The translations under genes were made by a program, and so were the position numbers. Below are positions 49,651 through 61,648 of a stretch of 64,000 nucleotides of DNA, piece by piece. How positions within the stretch are numbered: the first letter of the stretch is position 1; the number at the start of each line of letters is the position of its first letter. The stretch spans positions 4,712,001-4,776,000 of the forward strand of contig OZ038532.1 of assembly GCA_964036665.1 (NCBI GenBank). Reading direction: 5' to 3'. The DNA comes from Gordius sp. MW1 (lineage: Eukaryota > Nematomorpha > Gordioida > Gordea > Gordiidae). The notes below the pieces were generated by a model, which was given only the letters and a program-made list of their open reading frames with translations, was not told the DNA's origin and did not search any database.

Positions 49651-51094
49651 ATTTTTATAGCTATAGAATTTATAACAATTAGTTAACTCCATGATTTACT
49701 ACGCTACAGATTGTGTGGTAAATTAGTGAGTCTGCTGCCAAAAAAAGAGACAACCCTCCTAACCTAAAATGTTTAACCTAATTTCATATAAAAATAAAAT
49801 AAAGATGCCCTATCTTACTTTCTTATCCTTCCACCGCTGAGTTGGTATTATTAGGGGGCGGGAGTGGAGGAGATCATCCCTCAACCCCTTTTTATTATTA
49901 TTGATTATTATATGCGTTTAGTTTTAACGGAGGGAAGGGGGGGGGGTAGTGTGAGCGTTTAGTTTTGGGCGGGAGTGGAGGAGATCATCCCTCAACCTAT
50001 TATTGATTATTATATGCGTTTAGTTTTAACGGAGGGAAGGGGGGGGGGGCTAGTGTGAGCGTTTAGTTTTAACGGAATAAGTATTTAAAATAAAATACTA
50101 ATTTATTAAAACCACTTTTTCACCAATACCCACATAAGCTATAGTATGAACGTTGAAGCTCAATAAATAATAATAACTTTCTGATGGAATCGTTCTTTCT
50201 AAATCTCGCACAATAACTCGAGGCCGGTTAATTGTAAGATAGAAATTAATATAATAGGGTCTAGAAATAGTATGGTAGTTCTATGCATTCGTCAAATCAT
50301 TAATAGGACTAGGATTTAACTTGATTAAAAGAAGGAAAACTTTTATATAATCTAGTCGTTAAATGCTTTAAACTGCTGATACTTTTTATTTTCTAATCCT
50401 TTAATTTAAATGTGCGCGTTGGAAATCTAAGTATTAAATTCGCCACTTTTTTATACTCTATATAAATCTTAAATCAAATTGTTATAAATTTAAGAGAGTT
50501 TTATTAATTACAAAGAAACCCGAAGGCGTTAGCGCTTCACCTTATGTGTGGTTATGTTCCGACCCCAAAAAGCTTAAATTCAACATACCTATACTGGGGC
50601 AACCAAAATTTTGTGTGTTTTATATTGACTTTTTTTATTATTTTAAACTTGCTATGTAGATTTGCGTTCTGTGACCATATAAATGTAACATTTTTATGTT
50701 ATATTATTTTTTAGATACATTAGAAAATCAAATGTGGAAGGCAGCCACGAAAAATTTAATACAATAATAACTATTATTTAATTTATATTCGTACGATAAA
50801 AATTGTTATTGCAAATTGAAATTTTAATTAAAAATTTAACGTTTTCCGGTTATGGAATAAATTATGCCCAGAATGTTTTAGTATGTGAAAGTCTATATAT
50901 CTAATCTTAGAAATCAACAAGTTGTGCAAGATTAAAATTAATTTTAGAATGATGTTTAACCTAATTTCATTTATTAAAAAATAATAAAGATGATATTTAT
51001 ATACTTTATCCAGCCGACATTTATACACTTAACTCATTTATATTTTCCCGCTTCGTCAAATTGTAAATCATAATAAAATTTTACGTTTTTTTTA
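49651..51094. other. intergenic, with a tandem duplication
   Basis: No gene recognised. 49855-50065 is a two-copy tandem repeat of about 115 bp (GGGAGTGGAGGAGATCATCC ... GCGTTTAGTTTTAACGGAGG) with G runs of 8-10. Confidence 0.6.
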
Positions 51095-51345
51095 GCTAAC
51101 ATTGATAATTACCCTATGCCCGTCAGTCCAATTCTTTTGCATTTAATACCCCCCTATAGGCATTCTCGCCCCTTCTCACCTTTCTCGCCCATAAATTGCA
51201 TAGCAAATAAGCTACATTTATACGTAGAATAGATGAGTCGTCCCCTCTTCCCTTCCCCCCCCCCCCCCTCCCTTCCCCCCTTCCCTTCCCCCCTTCCCCC
51301 ATTCCCTTCTCCCCTCCCCCTTCCCACGAGGGCCGAAGGCCCGAG
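51095..51345 (+). mobile_element. Helitron-like element, 3'-end fragment E
   Basis: Carries the 3' landmarks of the family: TTAATACCCCCCTATAGGC, the subterminal ATAAATTGCATAGCAAAT, a C-rich tract and the hairpin GGGCCGAAGGCCCGAG ending at 51345. Confidence 0.65.
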
Positions 51346-51383
51346 TTTTTATTATATAATAGATAATTTAACAAATCTTATAT

Positions 51384-51388
51384 ATAAC
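51384..51388. repeat. left 5-bp target duplication of the LTR compound
   Basis: ATAAC directly before the LTR start TGTCGTG. The undisturbed target reads TATATAACACACCG in the related copy at about 15305, which proves the insertion point. Confidence 0.8.
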
Positions 51389-51936
51389 TGTCGTGTACCC
51401 ATACACGAAGAATGAAATTAGCGTATCCAGAGATACGATGATGAAGATGTCTTCCCACACACCCCCCCCCCCCCCCCCTCATCTCATCTTATTCAAAAAT
51501 TAAAGTTAAGAGTTCAACACGCGGTACAATCTTTTGATCTTACACGTTGTACACTCATAGCGTAGACCATTATTCTTTTACATTTAATTTCTAGTACGCG
51601 TATACCCCCCCCCCCCGACGCGCTGATACGTATTTGTTATTTTTCTTACGCGTGAGTGATTTTCGATATACGCATCTTATCGTATGCGATTTTGACATTG
51701 CGATCTTTTAATTATTATATATTTTCTTGGTTGTGATTATATTAATGCCATGTAATAAAGACAGTTGAGAAATATTTCTGCGTACGCGCGTGAGCCTGTT
51801 CGCGGCCCGGCCATCCCCCAATAATTTATCGTTTTACGGCCCAATTTTCCTTTAAGTTCCCCCAATTAATTCCTAATAACTCTTCCCTTCTGGACCTTCT
51901 TATTTAAATCGTATTCCTTTTCGCACGAATACGATA
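51389..51936 (+). repeat. LTR, copy 1 of the array
   Basis: 548 bp, TGTCGTGTACCC to AATACGATA, beginning with a 7-bp hairpin and holding two poly-C runs. Followed at once by TTTGGTGTCAGA. Confidence 0.8.
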
Positions 51937-52914
51937 TTTGGTGTCAGATATTCTACTCACGCCCGATGGAGGAAACCAGGAATTATTCTACAAAACGAAA
52001 AAGGAAATAATTTATACAGAAAAATTAATTTGGAATTCAAATTGCCGCCCCGCCCCTTCTTCTGAATGGAATGGATAAAATTATTCGGATAAAATTATTC
52101 CAGGAACATCCCGTTTGCCATGAAAAATCGTCACAGTGCAGGGATATTGAATAAAATTATTCCAATCCCGTTTGCCATGAACAACCGTCACAGCGCAGGG
52201 ATATCGGATAAGATTATTCTACTAAAACAATCGAACCAATCCATGATTCGGAAATATTGGGAGACGGAGGAAGAAAACAATTCCTTCGAACAATTGGCTA
52301 CCAAATTTAAACCGCAAACATAATTCAGTGGAAATTCCAATATGTCTGAGAACATATGGCGGAATTCTTCGAACGAATGAAGATCCCGAAACTGATTTTA
52401 TTCAAAATATCAATTATGCAGAATCATCCCTAACTAATTCTCAAGGCCTAAATTCTTAATCCGCTAAAATATTATTGTAAGACAGAATTATACACTTGGT
52501 TTATTTACATATATTTATTATATGAAAATTATATTGTTAACCAATATTAAAATTCCCCCCCCCCGCAGTTTCTTTGACTAGTATTTGACAGTCTGCTCGT
52601 GGGCAAGAAAGGATAATTTTCAAGATAGCAGTTTACAATCTATATTAATTATAAGTTTTGTCAAGGCTGTTGCTAGGTGAGTCACAGAGCTGGAAGAAAA
52701 ATCCGTTAGTCATGACGTTGCCTTTTTATCTCTGATTTTTACATATATCAGTCGTCGTGTGAGCAAAGGCCAGAGTTGGTATTCGATGCCAGATGTTTGA
52801 AATTTATAATGTTAATAACGCCGCCTTGATAGTTGCACTGAGCTCTTAGAACTCTATCGAAAATACATTAAGTCTTCGACTTTTAAAAGGAAAAGATGTC
52901 GTGTAAGGAAAAGA
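51937..52914 (+). mobile_element. internal region of the non-autonomous LTR element
   Basis: About 0.98 kb with the tRNA-Leu-like primer site at the left and a polypurine tract at the right. It has a 67-codon ORF (52120-52323) of unknown function containing a direct repeat (FAMKNRHSAGI / FAMNNRHSAGI type). The same ORF recurs at 54574-54777 (minus) and 57106-57309 (plus). No polymerase domains, so it depended on another element. Confidence 0.65.
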
Positions 52915-53460
52915 TGTCGTGTACCCATACACGAAGAATGAAATTAGCGTATCCAGAGATACGATGATGAAGATGTCTTCCCACACACCCCCCCCCCCCC
53001 CCTCATCTCATCTTATTCAAAAATTAAAGTTAAGAGTTCAACACGCGGTACAATCTTTTGATCTTACACGTTGTACACTCATAGCGTAGACCATTATTCT
53101 TTTACATTTAATTTCTAGTACGCGTATACCCCCCCCCCCCGACGCGCTGATACGTATTTGTTATTTTTCTTACGCGTGAGTGATTTTCGATATACGCATC
53201 TAATCGTATGCGATTTTGACATTGCGATCTTTTAATTATTATATATTTTCTTGGTTGTGATTATATTAATGCCATGTAATAAAGACAGTTGAGAAATATT
53301 TCTGCGTACGCGCGTGAGCCTGTTCGCGGCCCGGCCATCCCCCAATAATTTATCGTTTTACGGCCCAATTTTCCTTTAAGTTCCCCCAATTAATTCCTAA
53401 TAACTCTTCCCTTCTGGACCTTCTTATTTAAATCGTAGTCCTTTTCGCACGAATACGATA
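52915..53460 (+). repeat. LTR, copy 2 of the array
   Basis: Nearly identical to copy 1. It is followed by TTTGG and then by an inverted LTR, forming a tail-to-tail palindrome. Confidence 0.8.
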
Positions 53461-53465
53461 TTTGG

Positions 53466-53997
53466 CGTGCGAAAAGGAATACGATTTAAATAAGAAGGTC
53501 CAGAAGGGAAGAGTTATTAGGAATTAATTGGGGGAACTTAAAGGAAAATTGGGCCGTAAAACGATAAATTATTGGGGGATGGCCGGGCCGCGAACAGGCT
53601 CACGCGCGTACGCAGAAATATTTCTCAACTGTCTTTATTACATGGCATTAATATAATCACAACCAAGAAAATATATAATAATTAAAAGATCGCCATGTCA
53701 AAATCGCATACGATAAGATGCGTATATCGAAAATCACTCACGCGTAAGAAAAATAACAAATACGTATCAGCGCGTCGGGGGGGGGGGGTATACGCGTACT
53801 AGAAATTAAATGTAAAAGAATAATGGTCTACGCTATGAGTGTACAACGTGTAAGATCAAAAGATTGTACCGCGTGTTGAACTCTTAACTTTAATTTTTGA
53901 ATAAGATGAGATGAGGGGGGGGGGTGTGTGGGAAGACATCTTCATCATCGTATCTCTGGATACGCTAATTTCATTCTTCGTGTATGGGTACACGACA
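53466..53997 (-). repeat. LTR, copy 3, inverted
   Basis: Reverse complement of copy 2, beginning five bases after it ends, and running to TACACGACA at 53997. It is followed by the polypurine tract in inverted form. Confidence 0.8.
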
Positions 53998-54894
53998 TCT
54001 TTTCCTTTTAAAAGTCGAAGACTTAATGTATTTTCGATAGAGTTCTAAGAGCTCAGTGCAACTATCAAGGCGGCGTTATTAACATTATAAATTTCCAACA
54101 TCTGGCATCGAATACCAACTCTGGCCTTTGCTCACACGACGACTGATATATGTAAAAATCAGAGATAAAAAGGCAACGTCATGACTAACGGATTTTTCTT
54201 CCAGCTCTGTGACTCACCTAGCAACAGCCTTGACAAAACTTATAATTAATATAGATTGTAAACTGCTATCTTGAAAATTATCCTTTCTTGCCCACGAGCA
54301 GACTGTCAAATACTAGTCAAAGAAACTGCGGGGGGGGGGGGGAATTTTAATATTGGTTAACAATATAATTTTCATATAATAAATATATGTAAATAAATCA
54401 AGTGTATAATTCTGTCTTACAATAATATTTTAGCGGATTAAGAATTTAGGCCTTGAGAATTAGTTAGGGATGATTCTGCATAATTGATATTTTGAATAAA
54501 ATCAGTTTCGGGATCTTCATTCGTTCGAAGAATTCCGCCATATGTTCTCAGACATATTGGAATTTCCACTGAATTATGTTTGCGGTTTAAATTTGGTAGC
54601 CAATTGTTCGAAGGAATTGTTTTCTTCCTCCGTCTCCCAATATTTCCGGATCATGGATTGGTTCGATTGTTTTAGTAGAATAATCTTATCCGATATCCCT
54701 GCGCTGTGACGGTTGTTCATGGCAAACGGGATTGGAATAATTTTATTCAATATCCCTGCACTGTGACGATTTTTCATGGCAAACGGGATGTTCCTGGAAT
54801 AATTTTATCCGAATAATTTTATCCATTCCATTCAGAAGAAGGGGCGGGGCGGCAATTTGAATTCCAAATTAATTTTTCTGTATAAATTATTTCC

Positions 54895-55437
54895 TCGTAT
54901 TCGTGCGAAAAGGAATACGATTTAAATAAGAAGGTCCAGAAGGGAAGAGTTATTAGGAATTAATTGGGGGAACTTAAAGGAAAATTGGGCCGTAAAACGA
55001 TAAATTATTGGGGGATGGCCGGGCCGCGAACAGGCTCACGCGCGTACGCAGAAATATTTCTCAACTGTCTTTATTACATGGCATTAATATAATCACAACC
55101 AAGAAAATATATAATAATTAAAAGATCGCAATGTCAAAATCGCATACGATAAGATGCGTATATCGAAAATCACTCACGCGTAAGAAAAATAACAAATACG
55201 TATCAGCGCGTCGGGGGGGGGGGTATACGCGTACTAGAAATTAAATGTAAAAGAATAATGGTCTACGCTATGAGTGTACAACGTGTAAGATCAAAAGATT
55301 GTACCGCGTGTTGAACTCTTAACTTTAATTTTTGAATAAGATGAGATGAGGGGGGGGGGGGGGGTGTGTGGGAAGACATCTTCATCATCGTATCTCTGGA
55401 TACGCTAATTTCATTCTTCGTGTATGGGTACACGACA
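54895..55437 (-). repeat. LTR, copy 4, inverted
   Basis: Second LTR of the inverted element (with copy 3), bounded by internal-region sequence on both sides. Confidence 0.8.
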
Positions 55438-55945
55438 TCTTTTCCTTTTAAAAGTCGAAGACTTAATGTATTTTCGATAGAGTTCTAAGAGCTCAGTGCA
55501 ACTATCAAGGCGGCGTTATTAACATTATAAATTTCAAACATCTGGCATCGAATACCAACTCTGGCCTTTGCTCACACGACGACTGATATATGTAAAAATC
55601 AGAGATAAAAAGGCAACGTCATGACTAACGGATTTTTCTTCCAGCTCTGTGACTCACCTAGCAACAGCCTTGACAAAACTTATAATTAATATAGATTGTA
55701 AACTGCTATCTTGAAAATTATCCTTTCTTGCCCACGAGCAGACTGTCAAATACTAGTCAAAGAAACTGCGGGGGGGGGGGGAATTTTAATATTGGTTAAC
55801 AATATAATTTTCATATAATAAATATATGTAAATAAACCAAGTGTATAATTCTGTCTTACAATAATATTTTAGCGGATTAAGAATTTAGGCCTTGAGAATT
55901 AGTTAGGGATGATTCTGCATAATTGATATTTTGAATAAAATCAGT

Positions 55946-56307
55946 TTTAAGTTTGACGCACTCTCTGGGTCCGCCAGGCCAGGTCGGGAGGTCGTATCCA
56001 CAACGCCCAAGATCTCCAAGACGACCAAGACAGGAGGGGGCTGCGGTCAGAAGAAACGGAAATACGAGCGGGGAGCAACGACGAAACGTATCTGGAAATC
56101 CACCGTTACTCCGTCCTCCGATCTTGAAAAGGAAGAAGTGTTGGGGGTGTAAGGCCAAACACCTGCCCCCAATGTGCTTAAAATTAAAAACCGGTTTGGG
56201 AAAGACAACCCAACCCAACGATATCACAGAGCTGGAGTCCGGGGTGATTATGGACACCCTGAATTTGGACAGCCCTGGCCCTTCGACTTCTCAATAAAAG
56301 GGAAAGG
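55946..56307 (+). mobile_element. 3' internal end of a second LTR-element family
   Basis: Sequence unlike the rest of the array and richer in G+C. It contains a short gag-like reading frame with a CWGCKAKHLPPMC zinc-knuckle-like motif and a polypurine tract AAAAGGGAAAGG directly before the second-family LTR. A remnant only. Confidence 0.5.
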
Positions 56308-56922
56308 TGTGGTATACGTGTATACCACGTAACCATATGTTGGTATATCGCGTTTTAATGTTCGCGGTATACTTTGATCTTACTTAGATTTATTTTATTA
56401 ATATTAATGTAAAAGGGTTAAAGAACGGTTCTGCAATCCTTATAATTAAAAAAAGGAATTGGTCAAAGGAAGGCATTTTTACCGCGGGTTAACCTAGACG
56501 CGGAAGTGGCTAATTTTCTTTGACGCTTTCTTTTTTTAATTACTTTTTATTTTAATTTTTAACCCAGCCACATATGGAACTCATTTTTGCAGCCCCGTCT
56601 GAAGATTTCCCGTACATTGCTCGTTCAATCAAGTCCACCACCCTGGGAAGATTCAACAGCTATAAAAGCGAAATCCCATGTCAATAATTCAGTCCTTATA
56701 AATTTTTCCAAAACTTTGTACTCTTCCTAAATCCTTGTAATTGTCCCCAATCCCTACATCTTTCCCCTTTTATTGTAATTTTACGGAACATTATAATTTT
56801 ACCGTCGCCAATCACTTTAATTGTAAATCGCCTTTAATTGTAAATATTTAGACGTATTAGCGTAAATAAAGTTAATTTAAATCCTTCGCTCAGCCCTTTT
56901 TACTCGGTCGCCAGACATTATA
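56308..56922 (+). repeat. LTR of the second family
   Basis: 615 bp, beginning TG then the palindrome TGGTATACGTGTATACCA and ending CCAGACATTATA. It is followed by the same TTTGGTGTCAGATATTC start of internal region as in the first family. It shares no obvious body sequence with the 548-bp LTR. Confidence 0.7.
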
Positions 56923-57881
56923 TTTGGTGTCAGATATTCTACTCACGCCCGATGGAGGAAACCAGGAATTATTCTACAAAACGAAAAAGGAAATAATTTA
57001 TACAGAAAAATTAATTTGGAATTCAAATTGCCGCCCCGCCCCTTCTTCTGAATGGAATGGATAAAATTATTCGGATAAAATTATTCCAGGAACATCCCGT
57101 TTGCCATGAAAAATCGTCACAGTGCAGGGATATTGAATAAAATTATTCCAATCCCGTTTGCCATGAACAACCGTCACAGCGCAGGGATATCGGATAAGAT
57201 TATTCTACTAAAACAATCGAACCAATCCATGATTCGGAAATATTGGGAGACGGAGGAAGAAAACAATTCCTTCGAACAATTGGCTACCAAATTTAAACCG
57301 CAAACATAATTCAGTGGAAATTCCAATATGTCTGAGAACATATGGCGGAATTCTTCGAACGAATGAAGATCCCGAAACTGATTTTATTCAAAATATCAAT
57401 TATGCAGAATCATCCCTAACTAATTCTCAAGGCCTAAATTCTTAATCCGCTAAAATATTATTGTAAGACAGAATTATACACTTGATTTATTTACATATAT
57501 TTATTATATGAAAATTATATTGTTAACCAATATTAAAATTCCCCCCCCCGCAGTTTCTTTGACTAGTATTTGACAGTCTGCTCGTGGGCAAGAAAGGATA
57601 ATTTTCAAGATAGCAGTTTACAATCTATATTAATTATAAGTTTTGTCAAGGCTGTTGCTAGGTGAGTCACAGAGCTGGAAGAAAAATCCGTTAGTCATGA
57701 CGTTGCCTTTTTATCTCTGATTTTGACATATATCAGTCGTCGTGTGAGCAAAGGCCAGAGTTGGTATTCGATGCCAGATGTTTGAAATTTATAATGTTAA
57801 TAACGCCGCCTTGATAGTTGCACTGAGCTCTTAGAACTCTATCGAAAATACATTAAGTCTTCGACTTTTAAAAGGAAAAGA

Positions 57882-58429
57882 TGTCGTGTACCCATACACG
57901 AAGAATGAAATTAGCGTATCCAGAGATACGATGATGAAGATGTCTTCCCACACACCCCCCCCCCCCCCCCCCTCATCTCATCTTATTCAAAAATTAAAGT
58001 TAAGAGTTCAACACGCGGTACAATCTTTTGATCTTACACGTTGTACACTCATAGCGTAGACCATTATTCTTTTACATTTAATTTCTAGTACGCGTATACC
58101 CCCCCCCCCGACGCGCTGATACGTATTTGTTATTTTTCTTACGCGTGAGTGATTTTCGATATACGCATCTTATCGTATGCGATTTTGACATTGCGATCTT
58201 TTAATTATTATATATTTTCTTGGTTGTGATTATATTAATGCCATGTAATAAAGACAGTTGAGAAATATTTCTGCGTACGCGCGTGAGCCTGTTCGCGGCC
58301 CGGCCATCCCCCAATAATTTATCGTTTTACGGCCCAATTTTCCTTTAAGTTCCCCCAATTAATTCCTAATAACTCTTCCCTTCTGGACCTTCTTATTTAA
58401 ATCGTAGTCCTTTTCGCACGAATACGATA
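57882..58429 (+). repeat. LTR, copy 5 of the array
   Basis: First-family LTR forming the 3' end of an element whose 5' LTR is of the second family. It is followed by TTTGGT and an inverted LTR part. Confidence 0.8.
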
Positions 58430-58434
58430 TTTGG

Positions 58435-58900
58435 TAAAGGACAATTGGGCCGTAAAACGATAAATTATTGGGGGATGGCCGGGCCGCGAACAGGCTCACG
58501 CGCGTACGCAGAAATATTTCTCAACTGTCTTTATTACATGGCATTAATATAATCACAACCAAGAAAATATATAATAATTAAAAGATCGCAATGTCAAAAT
58601 CGCATACGATAAGATGCGTATATCGAAAATCACTCACGCGTAAGAAAAATAACAAATACGTATCAGCGCGTCGGGGGGGGGGGGTATACGCGTACTAGAA
58701 ATTAAATGTAAAAGAATAATGGTCTACGCTATGAGTGTACAACGTGTAAGATCAAAAGATTGTACCGCGTGTTGAACTCTTAACTTTAATTTTTGAATAA
58801 GATGAGATGAGGGGGGGGGGGGGGGGGTGTGTGGGAAGACATCTTCATCATCGTATCTCTGGATACGCTAATTTCATTCTTCGTGTATGGGTACACGACA
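58435..58900 (-). repeat. LTR, copy 6, inverted, partial
   Basis: Inverted first-family LTR sequence ending TACACGACA, followed by inverted internal sequence to about 59552. Confidence 0.75.
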
Positions 58901-59552
58901 TCTTTTCCTTTTAAAAGTCGAAGACTTAATGTATTTTCGATAGAGTTCTAAGAGCTCAGTGCAACTATCAAGGCGGCGTTATTAACATTATAAATTTCAA
59001 ACATCTGGCATCGAATACCAACTCTGGCCTTTGCTCACACGACGACTGATATATGTAAAAATCAGAGATAAAAAGGCAACGTCATGACTAACGGATTTTT
59101 CTTCCAGCTCTGTGACTCACCTAGCAACAGCCTTGACAAAACTTATAATTAATATAGATTGTAAACTGCTATCTTGAAAATTATCCTTTCTTGCCCACGA
59201 GCAGACTGTCAAATACTAGTCAAAGAAACTGCGGGGGGGGGAATTTTAATATTGGTTAACAATATAATTTTCATATAATAAATATATGTAAATAAATCAA
59301 GTGTATAATTCTGTCTTACAATAATATTTTAGCGGATTAAGAATTTAGGCCTTGAGAATTAGTTAGGGATGATTCTGCATAATTGATATTTTGAATAAAA
59401 TCAGTTTCGGGATCTTCATTCGTTCGAAGAATTCCGCCATATGTTCTCAGACATATTGGAATTTCCACTGAATTATGTTTGCGGTTTAAATTTGGTAGCC
59501 AATTGTTCGAAGGAATTGTTTTCTTCCTCCGTCTCCCAATATTTCCGAATCA

Positions 59553-60080
59553 AGAATGAAATTAGCGTATCCAGAGATACGATGATGAAGATGTCTTCCC
59601 ACACACCCCCCCCCCCCCCCCTCATCTCATCTTATTCAAAAATTAAAGTTAAGAGTTCAACACGCGGTACAATCTTTTGATCTTACACGTTGTACACTCA
59701 TAGCGTAGACCATTATTCTTTTACATTTAATTTCTAGTACGCGTATACCCCCCCCCCCCCGACGCGCTGATACGTATTTGTTATTTTTCTTACGCGTGAG
59801 TGATTTTCGATATACGCATCTTATCGTATGCGATTTTGACATTGCGATCTTTTAATTATTATATATTTTCTTGGTTGTGATTATATTAATGCCATGTAAT
59901 AAAGACAGTTGAGAAATATTTCTGCGTACGCGCGTGAGCCTGTTCGCGGCCCGGCCATCCCCCAATAATTTATCGTTTTACGGCCCAATTTTCCTTTAAG
60001 TTCCCCCAATTAATTCCTAATAACTCTTCCCTTCTGGACCTTCTTATTTAAATCGTATTCCTTTTCGCACGAATACGATA
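59553..60080 (+). repeat. LTR, copy 7, partial, right edge of the array
   Basis: Plus-strand first-family LTR lacking its outermost start. It ends AATACGATA directly against the right target duplication. Confidence 0.75.
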
Positions 60081-60085
60081 ATAAC
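60081..60085. repeat. right 5-bp target duplication of the LTR compound
   Basis: ATAAC, identical to 51384-51388, then the interrupted Helitron-like sequence resumes (ACACCGAGGGAGATAG). Confidence 0.8.
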
Positions 60086-61648
60086 ACACCGAGGGAGATA
60101 GAGATGAGGGGTGGGGCACCTCTTATGCATTAATTTAAAAAATAACACAGCGAGGGAGATAGAGATGAGGGGTGGAGCACTTCTTTCTCATGCATTAATT
60201 TAAAAAATCGATAACCTAATATACCCAATGCAAATAGATAGGGAGGGTAGACGGACAACGGACACCAAAAAACGAGTTGTCCGTTGTCCGTCCGTTGTCT
60301 ACCCTCCCTATCTATTTGCATTGGGTATATTAGGTTATCGATTTTTTAAATTAATGCATGAGAAAGAGGTGCCCCACCCCTCATCTCTATCTCCCTCGCT
60401 GTGTTATTTTTTAAATTAATGCATAAGAGGTGCCCCACCCCTCATCTCTATCTCCCTCGCTTTCGGGCGGGGTCGGGTTTTAATTGCTACGTTAAATTAT
60501 TATATAATAAACATAAATAAAAGTTGTTTACTTTTAATTGCTATACAATTTAGTTAGTTTTTGGGTTAGAATCCCGGAGTTTTTTGACTCTTATGATTGT
60601 TCTTGTTACTATCATTGATAATAAGACTTTTTGGCCGTCCGCTGGCTGCTGACCAATGAAAAAAATGACCATTGGCCAAAATGTGAATCCGAGTTTATTT
60701 TTTCGTTTTTTTTTGACTATTATGATTGTTCCTGTTACTACCATTGCTATTATGACTTTTTGGCCGTCCGCTGGCTCCTGACCGATGGAAAAAATGACCA
60801 TTGGCTAAAATGTGAATCGAAATTATTTTTTTTTGTTTTTTTTTTGACTATTATGATTGTTCCTGTTCCTACCATTGCCATTGACTTTTTGGCCGTCCGC
60901 TGGCTGTGACCAATGGAATAAAATGACCATTTGCCAAAATGTGATTCGAAAACTTTGTTTTTTGTTTTTTTTGGCTATTATGAATTTATATCCACTTTTA
61001 CCGTGTCCTGGCTGCTGACCAATGGAAAAAAATGACCATTGGCCAAAATGTGATTCGAAAATTTTTTTTTCGTTTTTTTTACTCTTATGAATTTATATCC
61101 ACTTATACCGTGTGCTGGCTGCTGACCAATGGAAAAAAATGACCATTGGCCAAAGTGAGCATCAAAATTTTTTTTTCCGTTTTTTTGGCTATCATTGACT
61201 TATAGAGTATCTGTTGGTATTGACCAATAGAGAAAAAATGACCATTGGCCAAATTTTTGATTTTTTTAATTAAATATTGTTCAAATTCAACAAAAAATTT
61301 CTCCCAACAATTCTGCAAATTCTTAACATTGTGATGTTTTATAATATAATGTTTGTTAGACCCATAATCACTAAAGGCCATAAAAACTAATGTAATACGC
61401 AACTAGATGCAAACACTAAATCTAACCCTAACCCTTGCCTATATTACATTTTGCCTATAAATGGAAAATTTGTATAAATAATTAATTAATCATTAGGCAT
61501 TTAATACCCCCCTTAGGCATTATCGCCCCTTCCCACCTTTCTCGCTCATAAATTGCATATCAAATATGATACATTTATACGAAGTATAGATGAGTCGTCC
61601 CCCCTTCCCTTCCCTTCTCCCCCTTCCCACGAGGGCCGAAGGCCCGAG
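60086..61648 (+). mobile_element. Helitron-like element, copy D, with an inverted 5' segment
   Basis: 60086-60265 is an inverted 5' segment of the family, which then folds back into the plus-oriented 5' segment (60275-60465). The palindrome is centred near 60272 around AAAAAACGAGTTGTCC. From 60480 the element continues normally through the minisatellite (60590-61250) and ends with the hairpin GGGCCGAAGGCCCGAG at 61648. Confidence 0.6.

Larger units (their letters stand above)
51389..60080. mobile_element. compound LTR-retrotransposon array with alternating orientation
   Basis: Fossil of a non-autonomous LTR family, probably Gypsy-like. Parts in order: LTR(+) 51389-51936, internal(+), LTR(+) 52915-53460, LTR(-) 53466-53997, internal(-), LTR(-) 54895-55437, partial internal(-), 3' internal end of a second family, second-family LTR(+) 56308-56922, internal(+), LTR(+) 57882-58429, partial LTR(-) to 58900, partial internal(-), partial LTR(+) 59553-60080. 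LTRs start TGT. A polypurine tract (AAAAGGAAAAGA) precedes 3' LTRs. TGGTGTCAGA just inside matches the 3' end of tRNA-Leu as a primer site. One ATAAC duplication flanks the whole. Copies are almost identical, so the array is young, but it is broken with several partial parts and no polymerase. Confidence 0.8.

Noticed and set aside
55953-56297. 114-codon ORF as a host zinc-finger gene
   Set aside because: It directly precedes a polypurine tract and LTR, so it is a retroelement remnant rather than a host gene.
51389-60080. CRISPR-like alternation of repeats and spacers
   Set aside because: The repeats are 0.5-kb LTRs in both orientations with primer site, polypurine tract and target duplication; the genome is eukaryotic.
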